Source: Metellina segmentata
Lineage: Eukaryota > Arthropoda > Arachnida > Araneae > Tetragnathidae
Direction of reading: 5' to 3'
Length of the DNA: 64,000 nt
NCBI GenBank assembly: GCA_947359465.1
Contig: OX375876.1
Span: forward strand, 122,941,444 to 123,005,443
The notes beneath the pieces are model-generated. The model did not search any database. It saw only the letters and a program-made list of their open reading frames with translations, and was not told the origin of the DNA. The position numbers were made by a program, and so were the translations under genes. Below, in pieces: positions 43,369 to 54,269 of this stretch (the first letter of the stretch is position 1; each line of letters starts with the position of its first letter).

Positions 43369-44298
43369 AAGAAACTCGGAAAAAGTGAAATTTTGTTTAC
43401 CAGCATTATTAGAATAATGGGAGCATCTTGCACGTGTACAAATAAATAAGAAGATAAACAACTGTGTTTGTGGTTAAAACGGTTATAAAAGGCATGTAAA
43501 AAAAATCCATATCAATAAGAACACTCCTCGAAATATCTGTAATGTACTCAGATATGAAAGACATTCCGCTGTGCGTAGCAAGTAAATATGGATTGTAGCA
43601 GAGATGAATCCAAGCCCTTCAACGATATTTCTAAAGGCCCGTGAATCCTTCCGGCATTTATATGCGACAAGACGTTAAATAAATATTGTATTTCCACTTT
43701 GCGGTACCCAAGCTGTCCACCTGCAAAAGGGATGAGTGAAGGAGTGGTAGTGGAGAGCACATTTTGCAGAATTCTTGACGTCTCGTCTGAGTTGATGGAT
43801 AGACACGTGTTGTTTGCGGTACAATGTCCCCTTTCAATTAGTAACAGCACATCAAATAAAAAAATACGGGGAATTCTTTTTTACTTCAGCCGTGTTCAGA
43901 CCGTCTGGATGAAAAGCAACTCTCAAGTTATGTCACATTTCACTGTACAAATGGTGTTTTATTAAACACTCTTGTTGCCGTAACGGCTACAGGTCCAATG
44001 TAGCGTTGAAACAAACGGTAGGAAATATTTACACTGTAGAATAACGGAATTCCCATATGCAAAATCCCGTAATATTCAGTCTTGACCTGCATGTACGGTT
44101 AGAACATATAATAGAAATTCCTTGAAATTGTTTGTGAGGGTGGCTAATTGCATTGCTCTCTTGGGTTACGTATTGTATAATTTCCTTTGTGGTTATACAT
44201 AGAGGGTCCACATCGGTTAGGCGAAAGGGAGGCTGTGTCATTTCAGGTGATGGGCTAGGTAGTAACTTAGGTAACGGGTCCTCAGTAAAATAAAAATA
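43369..44298. other. No feature recognised
   Basis: A 100-codon minus frame at 43850-43548 (MLLLIERGHCTANNTCLSIN) has no family resemblance. No repeats matched. Confidence 0.35.
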
Positions 44299-44631
44299 TA
44301 GATGAGAGGAGGGTATTATGGAATACCATTTACATTTCTAAAAATAACTTCACTGGTTTCGAATAAATATCCCTAAAATAATCATGAGTACATACTATAA
44401 CTAATTGGTATAAACTGCCACTTGTAAAAAAAATGCTATTTATTTTGTTATTATAAAAAAATTATTTAAAAAAAAAGTTTCAAATGGAGGTTATATGAAA
44501 TAGTCGGGTAATATGGAATAGGTGGTTTAAACCATTGAAAAACTAATTAAACTTCGTAAAACAGTTATTTTTAACTATAAAAATCATATTTTTAAGATTA
44601 TGTGCAGGAATGTTAGGAGGATAGTTGTTTT

Positions 44632-44870
44632 TTGAAAACAACATCGATGAGGTAAAAAAACTTGTCTAGTTTATTAAATCCCCTGGCTCTTGCAAAAGAT
44701 GTACCCATGGTTTTACGGACTGAAAGTTTCGGTTTTCTTTTCATAAAAGCGTAAAACCAGTCTTTGCCAGCAGTTTCGTCCTTAAATGGATGGGGTATGT
44801 TATTGCGAACCGCAATTGGCGTGTCGGGTATTATGGAATACCTAGTATTCCATAATACCCGACACGCCAT
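44632..44870 (-). pseudogene. pogo/Tigger transposase DNA-binding fragment
   Basis: The minus frame contains NNIPHPFKDETAGKDWFYAF, then MKRKPKLSVRKTMGTSFARA, then RGFNKLDKFF. This is the CENP-B/Tc5-type second helix-turn-helix of pogo-family and Jerky-like proteins (AGKDWFYAFxKRxPxLSxRxPExTSxARAxGFNK). The frame's start lies inside the palindrome at 44818-44868, so the upstream protein is replaced by palindrome sequence. No DDE domain. Confidence 0.85.
44818..44868. repeat. Perfect 51-bp palindrome, 24-bp arms
   Basis: The left arm begins GGCGTGTCGGGTATTATGG and the right arm is its exact reverse complement around a CTA centre. Each arm contains the element's terminal core motif. Confidence 0.95.
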
Positions 44871-45587
44871 CTTGGAAATTTAACCTTTAAACTGACGGAC
44901 AAAACATTCTGAGCTAAACATCGACCACAGTATTTCAAACTACAATTCTTTTAGTGAACATTATGCTTAACATCATTGTTATTATGCTTAATATGCTTAT
45001 CACATGTGCACTAGTAGGTTAAAATGTTTGAAAACGTACCTACAAAAACTCTTGAAAATCACAAAACACACTTTGTTCTGTAACGAGTGGTACGAAAACA
45101 ACATGTGGTCAACTCTCACTGCACTGCATCATGGGGTCTTTCTTGAGTAGTGCATGGTATTCCGACGTGACAACAACACCAATCAGAGCCAAAACCTCGG
45201 TATTCCATATTTCCCGATTATTCCATAATACCCTCCTCTCCTCTACATTTCAAATATTCAAAGTTTAACTTTTATGGAAGCACATTTTTTTTATTCGGGG
45301 GGGGGGCTTCATTTTCAATACTATAAAGATTTAAGAATTTCAAACTTGGGAAACTGCAAATTTGAATACAAAAAAAAATGGTTTACATTTATCGGCGCCC
45401 TATTCCATGGTAAGGGTTCTCCCTTCCTACAGAACCAAGGCAGAACAGGGTGGTAACCAAATCCTCCAAAAAAAGTTCCCTGATAGTGTCATAAAATTTC
45501 CCTGATTTTACAATTCCCTCAATAAATGTTGTGATCCGTGATGGAATCGATAAACAGTATCCACACATTATTTTTGAATATTTAGGG

Positions 45588-45635
45588 TTGTGTTGCTCTA
45601 GTACGACGTTAACTAAAATTATCATTACCATTACC
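45588..45635 (+). mobile_element. 48-bp SINE S1 tail with 13-bp TSD
   Basis: TTGTGTTGCTCTAGTACGAC to ATTATCATTACCATTACC only, flanked by TGAATATTTAGGG at 45575-45587 and 45636-45648. An extreme 5' truncation inside the hAT element. Confidence 0.93.
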
Positions 45636-46059
45636 TGAATATTTAGGGTCAGAGGGGGGTGTAAAGATAATTCTGCACAAATATTTTATATTTTTTTCTT
45701 CAGATATTTTAATTATTACTGTAAGGTTGGAACCCTTAAATGGAACTCTTACAATAGCAATTGAAAATACAGATAAGAAAAAATGGAAACAAATTTTATT
45801 GTGAACTTATTACATCTGACCCTACATTATCACTAGTGCAACTTTTTGCAACAAATGCAAATTTTTTTCACACGTTCTACGCTGCATGTTAAGTACTAAA
45901 ACCAAAATTTCTTCTACATGGGGTGTATTGTAAATGAGTTATAACCGCAACATAAATGCAACTTTCTGCATCAATGCAACCACTTGCAACTTTTTAAAAT
46001 GTAGCTTAAAATTAATTAATATGAAATTACTATTTCATTTTTTGCCCTCTGAATCAATC

Positions 46060-46440
46060 CTTCGATCACGTGTATGATCTTGCGAACGCCGAAGTATTGC
46101 GGATCAAACAAGAAATTAATGTAAAGAAGGTGTTCGTCCTAACAGACAAAAGTGAAATTAATGACAAGAAGTACTTTTAACACATTGGTTGGCACTCTTG
46201 ATTACCCAGAGGAAACTTGTGTAATCGACTGTAGAGTTTGCGAGGTGAGTGTCGATCATCAATATGTTGTTCGCCAGGTAGAGGACGCTTTAAAATCTCT
46301 GAATATTGAGCGAAAGGATTTTGCGCTTCTGTTATCCGATACAGGACATTATATGACTGCGGCTGATGCAGTTTTTCAATGTTAAAGAAATTACTGCCCA
46401 AGGATCGGCCATTCAACGTTCTTCTGTATTTAATGATGTA
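46060..46440 (+). pseudogene. hAT transposase, central domain
   Basis: A plus frame gives FNTLVGTLDYPEETCVIDCR, then VEDALKSLNIERKDFALLLS and DTGHYMTAADAVFQ. This is the region carrying the second catalytic Asp (LLxTDAxxYMxxAxxxL in related hAT proteins); here Asp-Thr-Gly-His-Tyr-Met. After a stop at 46383, a shifted frame continues LKKLLPKDRPFNVLLYLM. Both N- and C-terminal domains are missing or unrecognisable. Confidence 0.7.
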
Positions 46441-47167
46441 TTATAATACTGTTGTTCACGACTAAAATTTTCAATATATTTTGAACTTTTTCATTTTTTA
46501 CGAATCATTTATTTTAGATTTTAGCGTTTCAAAACTAAATGCAACTTTATTTCCATAAATACAACTTTAGGGAATGATAAATGCAACTTTTCCCATTTTT
46601 ATTGCAACAATAAAGTTGCCCTAATTATCACACTATGCATCGAAATCAAATGCAAATATACATAAAAAAAATTCTACAAAAATGTAATTGCAGGCAAAAA
46701 ATATTATTTTAATGCACCAAAAAAACATCATTGGTAATACAAATTTCAAATTGTATACCACAAGCTGTATCGTTGGGCTCACGGTGACCAGACGCGGAAA
46801 ACGGTGTCGGCGGTTCAAATTTACGACTCCAGTGTTCTTTATTCGAATTACAATTTCGGCGAATACGATTTATTCTATTCTCAAAAGTACTCGTAATCTC
46901 GCGTCTCTAAACGATACTAATTGCCATTTAAGTTATCAAAATTTCCCTGATTTTTTTTTGTGAAATTTGGAAATTTTCCCTGATATTTACCTGTTTTTTC
47001 CAGAATTAAAGTTCCCTGATTTTTCCCGGTTTTCCAGGTTCTGTTACCACCCTGCAGAACAGTACATACTTCGTAAAAAGTAGTTTACTCGGCTAGAGAA
47101 ATATTATTTTTATTTTTCAAAATCCGCCGAAAGAGAAAAGCATTGAGCAATTTACTATATTGAATCT

Positions 47168-47360
47168 GGGCTGCCGTGGCTCAGTACTTTTGTCCACTGC
47201 ACTAGGAACCTGCGAGTTGTAAACAGCGCAGGTACTGTAACGTATCCTGTGCGTATTTCTCTCTTCTCCGTCATCAAAGCTTCCCATGTTTGTATGTCTA
47301 TTACTTGACGTTCTCTTGTGTACTTGGCCAAATAGATCTCTTGCGCTTAAAAAAACCCAA
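47168..47360 (+). mobile_element. tRNA-derived SINE, family S3
   Basis: The head GGGCTGCCGTGGCTCAGTAC is box A-like. The body CTGTGCGTATTTCTCTCTTC and TTTGTATGTCTATTACTTGA is shared with the minus-strand copy at 63.11-63.26 kb. No similarity to S1. Confidence 0.65.
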
Positions 47361-47410
47361 CATTAAACTGAGTCCGTGTATTTTAAATGCATTTACCTCC
47401 AACAAAAATG

Positions 47411-47734
47411 GCCGACCCACCGGTATAGTGGTTCTCTAGATTGTGTGTGTGTGTGTGAAAGGTTCCTGGTTCAAATCCGGGCATAGATGTTTGTAAGCGT
47501 ATGGTGTAGAGGCGTCTGGTGCACCTTAAATATGTCATGGTCGCAAGTCCTCACGTTGAGCTGGTGTCGAAGTTTGGAGAGTGGGGTGCGAGCTCAGGTA
47601 TTGCTTCGTCATCTGACCGTGGTTCAATGTTACGAGGTGTTGTCCTCAGATCTTTCCCCTTAGTAAATGATCCCGGATCGTCGTCAATAGCCTGTTGTGT
47701 TGCTCTAGTACGACGTTAACTAAAATTACCATTA
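47411..47734 (+). mobile_element. SINE S1 with (TG)n expansion and TSD
   Basis: Flanked by CCAACAAAAATG at 47399-47410 and 47735-47746. In the head, the normal GTTAGCCTCTAGATC has become TTCTCTAGATTGTGTGTG, with a (TG)8 tract at 47442-47457. Confidence 0.92.
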
Positions 47735-48652
47735 CCAACAAAAATGTTGATCTGACCGGGGTTCAAAATTACGTGGTGTTGTCCTCGGACCTTTCCCTTG
47801 ACCCATTAACGGCGGTTGGTAAGAAAATTTGCCATTCGACATTTTAATTTTTTTTTTCTTTGCCACTATATGGCGAGAGTGGTTCCACTCAGTGTTTTTT
47901 TCTTTCTAAGAATCAACCAATCACAGTGCTGCACTGGTTGTGTATTTCCCATATAGCTTTGTTGGTGAAAACGAGGTTCAAAGCTACTATTTCTTGCGAG
48001 CACGAATTGCTCGTCCATCATCGCTAAAGAGGCAAAAAAAAAATTATTATTTTATTACTGCTTTTTAACTGTTTTTTGTGCTTTATTGTAATAACATGAA
48101 ACCATTGTTTATATTAATGCACTAAAAAAAATCCAAACAGACGTTAGGTTATTTACAGACGTTAGGTAGACGTATTGTTGATTGGCAAATAATATTGCCA
48201 ATCGTCGGATGTGTGAAGTTCGATACTATCGGTAGTTGCTTATTACTTTAAAGGTTCCAATACGGATTTGATTATTTTTTCTAATTTTAAAGCTTAAACA
48301 GGGTTGAAATTTAATTACGATCTAAAAATAAAAGATTTTAGGTGAATATTTAATTTTTTTTTTAAAGAAAATATTTAGTTCCCACCCCCTCCCTCCCTTC
48401 TTTTAAGTCTCACGCTAAATGAAGCTTTATATGTGTTATTTGCTCTCAATAGTGTTTCTGAGTTAGATAGTTTCCATAAAACTGCCAAACATACCAATGT
48501 GGCCATCCAGCCTCCTATTGAACGAGTGAGAAAATGCTGATGCAGAGACTGACAACGATTCCGACAGAACTGATGACGAAGTGCAAAGAGATCTCGATCA
48601 CTTGCCCTGGAGAATACTCTCCACCACATGTGAAATAAGTCGTCAGTTAGAC

Positions 48653-49680
48653 CAGTGCTCCCCAACCTTTTTATCGCTGCGGACCGGATCAATGTTTGAT
48701 AATTTTAACGCGGCCCGCTAAGGAGGGGAGGTTGATTGTTTATATTTTAGATTGGGGGGGGGGGTTTGATATAATAAATTATGAATATAGAGGGATTTAA
48801 CATTTTAACTCACTAGAACGCTAAATCAATGAGAACCCTGGGCTTGTTTCTTTGCAACGAGACGCTTTCATCTGGGGGTAATAGGAGACAATGACATCCG
48901 AAGTGTGTTGCTTAAGTCCAGTTTATTCCGTTGTTTTGTTTTGGTTGCTGTCACTGCAGAAAACGCCACCACACACACATAGGTTGTCGGAAATGGCAAT
49001 AGGGATTTAAGTGCTGTGGTGGCAATCTCAGGGTATTCTGACATGACTTTAATCCAGAACACCGGCAGAGTTGTTGTCTCGAACGTAGTTTTAAGGCCGC
49101 CTTCATTTGCAATTTCCAGCTGTTAATCTTCTTCTTGCACATACATGCTAGATTCGCCTGATTTGTTGACAAATGGGTCGCGGATCCATTCCTTACCACT
49201 TCGTGGGTCTTTTGTTGTTGGGAAATAGCGCTCGAACTCTTTTAAAAGCAAAGACAGCTGATCGTGCACCAACTGGGAGAATGAATGTTTAGGCGCAGTC
49301 TCGCCTAAAATCCCTGCTAATGTCTGAAACATGTACAAAATGCCTATGTTCACGCGCCGTCCCCATAACTTCAGTTTGGCTTTAAATGCAGCTACTTTGT
49401 CTGCCAACTTGAAAACAGTTGTCACATTTGTCAAAATTAGAAAATAGAGACATACAGAATTCATAAATCATAATTGAAGCTCCAGTAACAGAACAAATTT
49501 CAAGTTCTGATTTACCGCCTCCTAATTTGAGTGGACATTTCATAGATAAGAACCGCACAAACCCGAGAGAACTACACCACAGTAAATAAAATGGAAATAA
49601 TTTAATGTTCCTTGGGCGGCCCGGTGCCATTTGATCCACGGACTGGTACCGGTCCGCGGCCCGGGGGTTGGGGACCACTG
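48653..49680 (-). mobile_element. hAT element (ZBED/SCAND3-like), deleted, minus strand
   Basis: Ends CAGTGCTCCCCAACCTTTTT and (minus) CAGTGGTCCCCAACCCCCGG, with the perfect 8-bp duplication AGTTAGAC at 48645-48652 and 49681-49688. 1028 bp. Confidence 0.95.
48868..49460 (-). pseudogene. hAT transposase C-terminal region
   Basis: The minus strand reads VFKLADKVAAFKAKLKLWGR, then LLKEFERYFPTTKDPRSGKE. After a frameshift it gives FWIKVMSEYPEIATTALKSL and the hATC motif LLPFPTTYVCVVAFSAVTA followed by KTKQRNKLDLSNTLRMSLS. The domain order matches SCAND3/ZBED5-like transposases. The N-terminal half is deleted. Confidence 0.85.
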
Positions 49681-50616
49681 AGTTAGACCATGAAGAGAGC
49701 GATGCAGATGATACATCGTTACCAAGCACTTCTGTTACCCGATAAAGGCCACAGCAAATAAAATCTGAAAGTAGAAGATCTAAAAAAAACAAAGAAAAAA
49801 GAACGAAGCTGGAACAAAAATCTAAAATTTTACTACCATGTACAAACCAACTGCCATGGATCTGTATCACGAAAGTAAAATTCCCATTACAGAGTGAAAA
49901 AACTTTTTTTCACTCTAGACCAATGTTTCCCAACGTGGGGCCCACGCCCCACAGGGGGGCAATTTGATTGTTAAGAGGGGCAATTTGAAAATGGACTCGA
50001 CACGAGTTTAACCCTTTTGCTCCTGGCCATTTAAATGCAATGCTAGATTTCGGTGCCAAAATTGAAAGAAAAAAGCGAATTCTTAAATAATTGTGGCCAA
50101 TAAATATTATAAATTTGTATGACGAGACCAAAATATCAACTGGGTTTTTGGCGGCGGCGAGTTAACTTCCTTGCGGCAGACGGCAGGCTCCGCGTGGACC
50201 CCCGTGGAATCTCGCTAAACAACGCCGTTGTTCGCATCTTAATGGCCCGTCTCAACTTCTGTAGTGTTTCGCAGCATTCAGTTGGTGTTAATTTGAAATA
50301 GGCGTCCGTAAAAACTGTTGTAAAAGTCTAGTTGATTTAAAAAATATATACATATTGTATAGATATAATTGGTAAGTATTTGATTTGAGTTTTATTTATT
50401 TTAATTTTAGAAGCATAATTTTCCTGAAAAATTTGTCAAATGGAAAAAAATATGTTATTTTGTGGTGGCGGTGTGGTAAATGTGTTATATAAATTTAAAT
50501 AAATATGCATGTTTTAGTATACGTTTACTCTATGTCACATTAAATTAATTTTATCACATACTTTAGTTTTTGTTTTTAATTAATCTTGTATAGATTTCTT
50601 TCAGCCCATAGTAAAA

Positions 50617-51271
50617 TGAGTGGTGCAAGCAAGAAAAAAGTTCGTCAATATTCGGAGGAATATTTAAAATTTGGGTTCATACCTGCTGTCCACGATGAGC
50701 GGTTTCCTTTTTGTCTTTTATGCCAGCAATGCTTGACCAACGAATCAATGAAACGAGGTTGTCTTGAGGCGCATTTGAAGGCGAAACATAATGCTCATAT
50801 TAATTCAGATTTGAATTACTTTCAAACTTAAAAGAAAAATTTTGAAAAGAGGACAACAGTAAAGTCTCTATTTACTGCTCACACTTCAACTCATAATTGT
50901 ATTCTTGAGGCTAGCTATCAAATTTCTTTATTCATCGCTAAATCTGGAGAAAATAATACTATAGGAGAGAATTTAATAAAACCGTCAATATCAGCATTTC
51001 TTAAAACGGTTCTTGAAAAAGATGACAAAGATGTAAAAGCTATGCCACTCAGTAACAATACTGTTAGTAGAAGAATAGACGAAATGAGTGAAGATATTGA
51101 AAAACTACTTGTTGAAAAGCTGAAAACAAGAAAGTTCTCAGTGCAAATGGATGAATCAACTTTGAGAGACAGTGAGGCAGTATTGATAACTTACGTAAGA
51201 TATATTGATAAAGGGCATTTTGCTGAAGAAATGTTGTTCTGTAAAAGATTAGAAAGCACCACTACCTCCAA

Positions 51272-51323
<52 letters not shown>

Positions 51324-52414
51324 GCTAAAAAACTACTTAGATATCAATAATATACCAATGAAAAAATATAACATCTTGTGCTGTAGATGGTGCTCCTAAT
51401 ATGATGGGCAAGAAAAATGGCTGCGAAAAAATTGATGAAAGATGAGAATCCAGAAATGATTCTAGTGCATTGTGTTATTCATAGGGAAAACTTGGTAGCT
51501 AAAAACATCTCGCCTGTTCTAAATGAAGTACTACATTCAGTAATAAAGTGTATCAATGCTATTAAAGCTAATGCCAAATGTGAGCGTCTCTTCAAGCTAT
51601 TTTGAGAAGAACAAAATGCAGACCATGTGAGACTTTTACTTCAAACTGAAGTAAGATGGCTCTCTAAAGGGAACTGCTTGAAAAGATTTAGGGAACTGTT
51701 TGATACTCTTAGTGATTTTTTAAGCGACAAACCTGAAATGAAGTATCTGTTAACAGTCGATGGTAAAGCATTTGTGAGTTATTTAGCCGATATCTTTGAA
51801 AACTAACTAAGCAACTTCAAGGAACAAATAAAACTCTTGTTGATGCAAAAGCGAAGATATTAGGTTTCATTACCCTTATTGTGTTATGTCAGAAATAAAT
51901 TAACAACAAAAACTTTGAACAGTTTCATTGGCTCCAAAAATGTGAAGTAAATGATACCGCTTTACTAGTTATTGTCCATCATCTGAAAATTATATCGGCT
52001 GATTTAAAAGAAAGATTTTCCGACTTAAAACAAATTGATTTTCCAACATGGATGATGCAGCTAATGTTAGTGGATTTGTCTGATGTATCAAATATGCAGT
52101 ATCAAGAAGAACTCGCAGAAATGCAAAATGATGAGTCAGTTAAAACTTTATTTAATATATAAGGAGCGATGGCATGGCTTTGTGAGGAAACAGAAATCAA
52201 ATATCCAAATTCAACCAAATGTGCAAGAAAACTATTGTTACCGTTTCCATCTTCATATTTACCCGAATGTGCTGTAAATGATTTACTGCTAAAAAAAAGA
52301 AATCGTCTGAATATAACACAACGGGGAGACTTGAGACTGAAGCTAACCAAATTGGAACCTAACATAAAATCTCGGTGCATCAAGCGCAAGGATCTCACTA
52401 AATTAAAATATTAA
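50617..52414 (+). pseudogene. ZBED5/SCAND3-like hAT transposase, multiply disrupted
   Basis: From MSGASKKKVRQYSEEYLKFG (50617), a BED-type finger follows: CLLC ... HLKAKH. A TAA at 50829 is the only break before 51269, because the same frame continues through NTVSRRIDEMSEDIEKLLVE and FSVQMDESTLRDSEAV (first catalytic Asp). An (AT)n tract then destroys the frame. Later parts are VHCVIHRENLVAKNISPVLN (51465-51525), a TGA at 51603, TEVRWLSKGNCLKRFRELFD-like sequence, a break at 51804, and a hATC domain LLLPFPSSYLPEC (52229-52275) that lacks the usual GFSA residues, ending LRLKLTKLEPNIKSRC. Full-domain order, but non-functional. Confidence 0.9.
51273..51321. repeat. (AT)n microsatellite inside the hAT coding region
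   Basis: About 24 AT units directly after the codons for STTTSKD. It replaces or interrupts the coding frame. Confidence 0.95.
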
Positions 52415-52989
52415 ATTATTATAGAAAATTCTTTCGAATTTGAATTTCAGTTTTTCATTATATGTTTTGAAAATTTATTTACTGTGTTTCGTTAACAATT
52501 TCCTAGTGATTTCTTCCTAAAACCTATCATTTAAGTTTCTTAAGTGAACATTCAATTTTTTAATATTATAAATTATGTATATGTTACATAGGGGGGCATA
52601 AGAATTTTAGAAAGGCTTAGGTGGGGCGTGGCACAAAAAAGGTTGGGAAACACTGCTCTAGACTGAGTAAAAAACGAACTAAACACAAAACTCCAAAATC
52701 TCACTCTCAAACTTTAATATTATAACATCTTAACACTAACGTAACTAATCTCACAGACGACCACACACAGAGAGCACACCACAAGGAATGACGCAGCAGC
52801 AAGTCTTCGGACGGTCAGAAGAACCCTCACAACAACCCCCCTAGTTGGGAGTTGATGAAAGAACCACCACAGATTACATAGGAAGGGTGATGACCCACGT
52901 GACTTTCAAATGTTGTTTTTACCGCGTTATACAATTCACGCAGTCGTAAACACAGAGTCTGATAAACCACATTTTGACACAAAACCTAT

Positions 52990-53205
52990 TGTAAGAAGTT
53001 TTGGAACACCTCCCATCGGTTCAGGAATATCTTTAGTGCTGCAGAAGAATGCATCCGACCAACAAAGATGTGATAGACGGGATCTCATTGGCTTTAAGTT
53101 AGACCAACAGTTTGGACGATGCAAAAATTGTGGTGGAAGGTCAGTTTATAGATGCCAGAAATGTCAGGGTTCTCTAAATTCTGAGTGTCATCTTGCAGCA
53201 TAGTC
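52990..53205 (+). pseudogene. piggyBac transposase, C-terminal Cys-rich domain
   Basis: The plus frame reads RCDRRDLIGFKLDQQFGRCK and then NCGGRSVYRCQKCQGSLNSE, CH. The C-x2-C ... C-x2-C ... C-H pattern matches the zinc-binding tail that piggyBac-type transposases use to recognise their ends. The preceding region (52910-52985) has no clear match. Frame open to a TAG at 53203. Confidence 0.65.
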
Positions 53206-53796
53206 TAAACCATGAGTGCAGCAAATGTTTGAACTTTAGGGGTCATGCTCGTCTTCAGAAATAGGATTGCTTTACATAATAGTTATTAAATATGAATATT
53301 GAATTGGCTTTTTCGATTATATACTTGGATAAACTCTGTTCATTTAAATTTCTTCCTTAAATACTAAACGTAATAATATGGGAGTAAATACAAAGGCACT
53401 GAGAAGGTGGCTCCACCTATGTGGATCCACAACTGGTCAATATTCCTTCACATTGTTTGTTTTAATGTGTTGTATACATTTTTCATTGTTCTTTTTTGAG
53501 TTATTTGTGTCTTTCTATGTATATGTATGTAAAGTGTATAATAATTTTACATTTATGTGCACCCTACAAACGATTGGTCAAAAATTTTGACAGTTACAAA
53601 ATCATAAAAATAATTTTCGAAAATATTCAATGTATACTTAAATTGATCTAAACAAACAAGTTGCAAGATAAAAATTTAATTTTTTAAACTTTTTAAAGTC
53701 GTCTTTAATGGGTTAAGGGATTGATCCCAGACCGTCGTCAATAGCCCTTTGTGTTGCTCTAGTACGACGTTAATTAAAAATTACTAATTACAACCC

Positions 53797-53870
53797 ATTG
53801 GGTTGGGATCCTGGACCATCAACAAAAGCCCGTTGTGTTGCTCCGGTGCGACCTTAATTACCTACCTACC
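53797..53870 (+). mobile_element. SINE S1, 3' fragment
   Basis: GGGTTGGGATCCTGGACCAT to GTTGCTCCGGTGCGACC and a TTAATTACCTACCTACC tail; diverged. Confidence 0.65.
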
Positions 53871-53998
53871 GACGAAAATGTTCGGAAAGTATATATTTTC
53901 CTTAACTGAGTCCATGAGGGTCAAATTAAATAATTATCAAGAATCAAGAACAAATATTGTAAAATTAAAGCTGAATATGGCAATTGATAATTTTTTTT

Positions 53999-54245
53999 AA
54001 TTAACGTCGTGGCTATTGACGACTGTCCGGGATCAATCCCCAATTGGAAGAAATCCGAGGACTTCACCACGTGATTTTGAACCACGGTTAGATGACAAGG
54101 CAATACCTGAGCCGGCACCCCACTCTCCAAACTTCCACACCAACCTAATACGAGGACTTTCGGCCACTACAGATTTAAGTTGCACCAGCCGCCGCTACAC
54201 CATACGATTACAAACATACATACACTGACCCAGATTCGAACCATA
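53999..54245 (-). mobile_element. SINE S1, head truncated
   Basis: From AATTAACGTCG (tail) through CGACTGTCCGGGATCAATCC to ACCCAGATTCGAACCATA, where the head breaks off. Confidence 0.8.
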
Positions 54246-54269
54246 TACCAACCGGAGGGTTGCAAATTC

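Larger units (their letters stand above)
44301..45243 (-). mobile_element. pogo-like element with repeated terminal motifs
   Basis: The left end GATGAGAGGAGGGTATTATG and right end (minus) GAGGAGAGGAGGGTATTATG are flanked by TA (44299-44300, 45244-45245). The 943-bp element is far shorter than an autonomous pogo. The core GGGTAxTATGGAATA recurs at about 44310, 44505, 44825, 44850 (inverted) and near the right end. Confidence 0.85.
45446..47054 (+). mobile_element. hAT element, internally decayed
   Basis: Ends CAGGGTGGTAACCAAATCC (left) and (minus) CAGGGTGGTAACAGAACC. CAGAACAG follows the right end and overlaps the left end (45441-45448). This fits an 8-bp duplication with loss of one CAG unit at the left junction. 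TTCCCTGAT motifs are repeated at both subterminal regions. Confidence 0.75.
48510..49912 (+). pseudogene. piggyBac transposase, acidic N-terminal region
   Basis: The plus frame before the first hAT reads NADAETDNDSDRTDDEVQRD and continues through CEISRQLD. After the hAT (49689) it resumes in frame as HEESDADDTSLPSTSVTR and stops, then gives a Lys/Arg-rich patch and LLPCTNQLPWICITK. An acidic Ser/Asp/Glu tract followed by a basic patch is typical of piggyBac-like N-termini. The catalytic core is not recognisable. Confidence 0.6.
49921..52655 (+). mobile_element. Near-full-length ZBED-type hAT element
   Basis: Ends CAATGTTTCCCAACGTGGGG and (minus) CAGTGTTTCCCAACCTTTTT, flanked by CTCTAGAC at 49913-49920 and 52656-52663. 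2735 bp, the most complete hAT in the window. It is inserted in the piggyBac remnant in the opposite orientation to the other hAT. Confidence 0.95.
47802..53712 (+). mobile_element. piggyBac element inserted at TTAA, containing two hATs
   Basis: The left end CCCATTAACGGCG and right end (minus) CCCATTAAAGACG are flanked by TTGA (a decayed TTAA) at 47798-47801 and TTAA at 53713-53716. Excluding the two hATs with one target copy each, about 2.13 kb remain, near the normal size of a piggyBac. Termini, target and remnants of both protein ends agree. Confidence 0.9.
47750..53775 (+). mobile_element. SINE S1 split by the piggyBac insertion
   Basis: The left part 47750-47801 ends TCGGACCTTTCCCTTGA. 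The right part 53713-53775 begins TTAAGGGATTGATCCC and runs to the ATTACTAATTAC tail. Joined at one TTAA they give the family's normal CCCTTAAGGG segment. 5' truncated. Confidence 0.92.

Noticed and set aside
43548..43850. 100-codon minus-strand frame as a gene
   Set aside because: No family resemblance or supporting signals.
48180..48205. Hairpin GATTGGCAA/TTGCCAATC as a terminator or small RNA
   Set aside because: Only a 9-bp stem inside the piggyBac 5' region; such short stems are expected by chance.
50617..52414. Domesticated ZBED gene
   Set aside because: It has stops, an (AT)n tract in the frame, and intact terminal repeats with an 8-bp duplication, so it is a dead transposon copy rather than a host gene.
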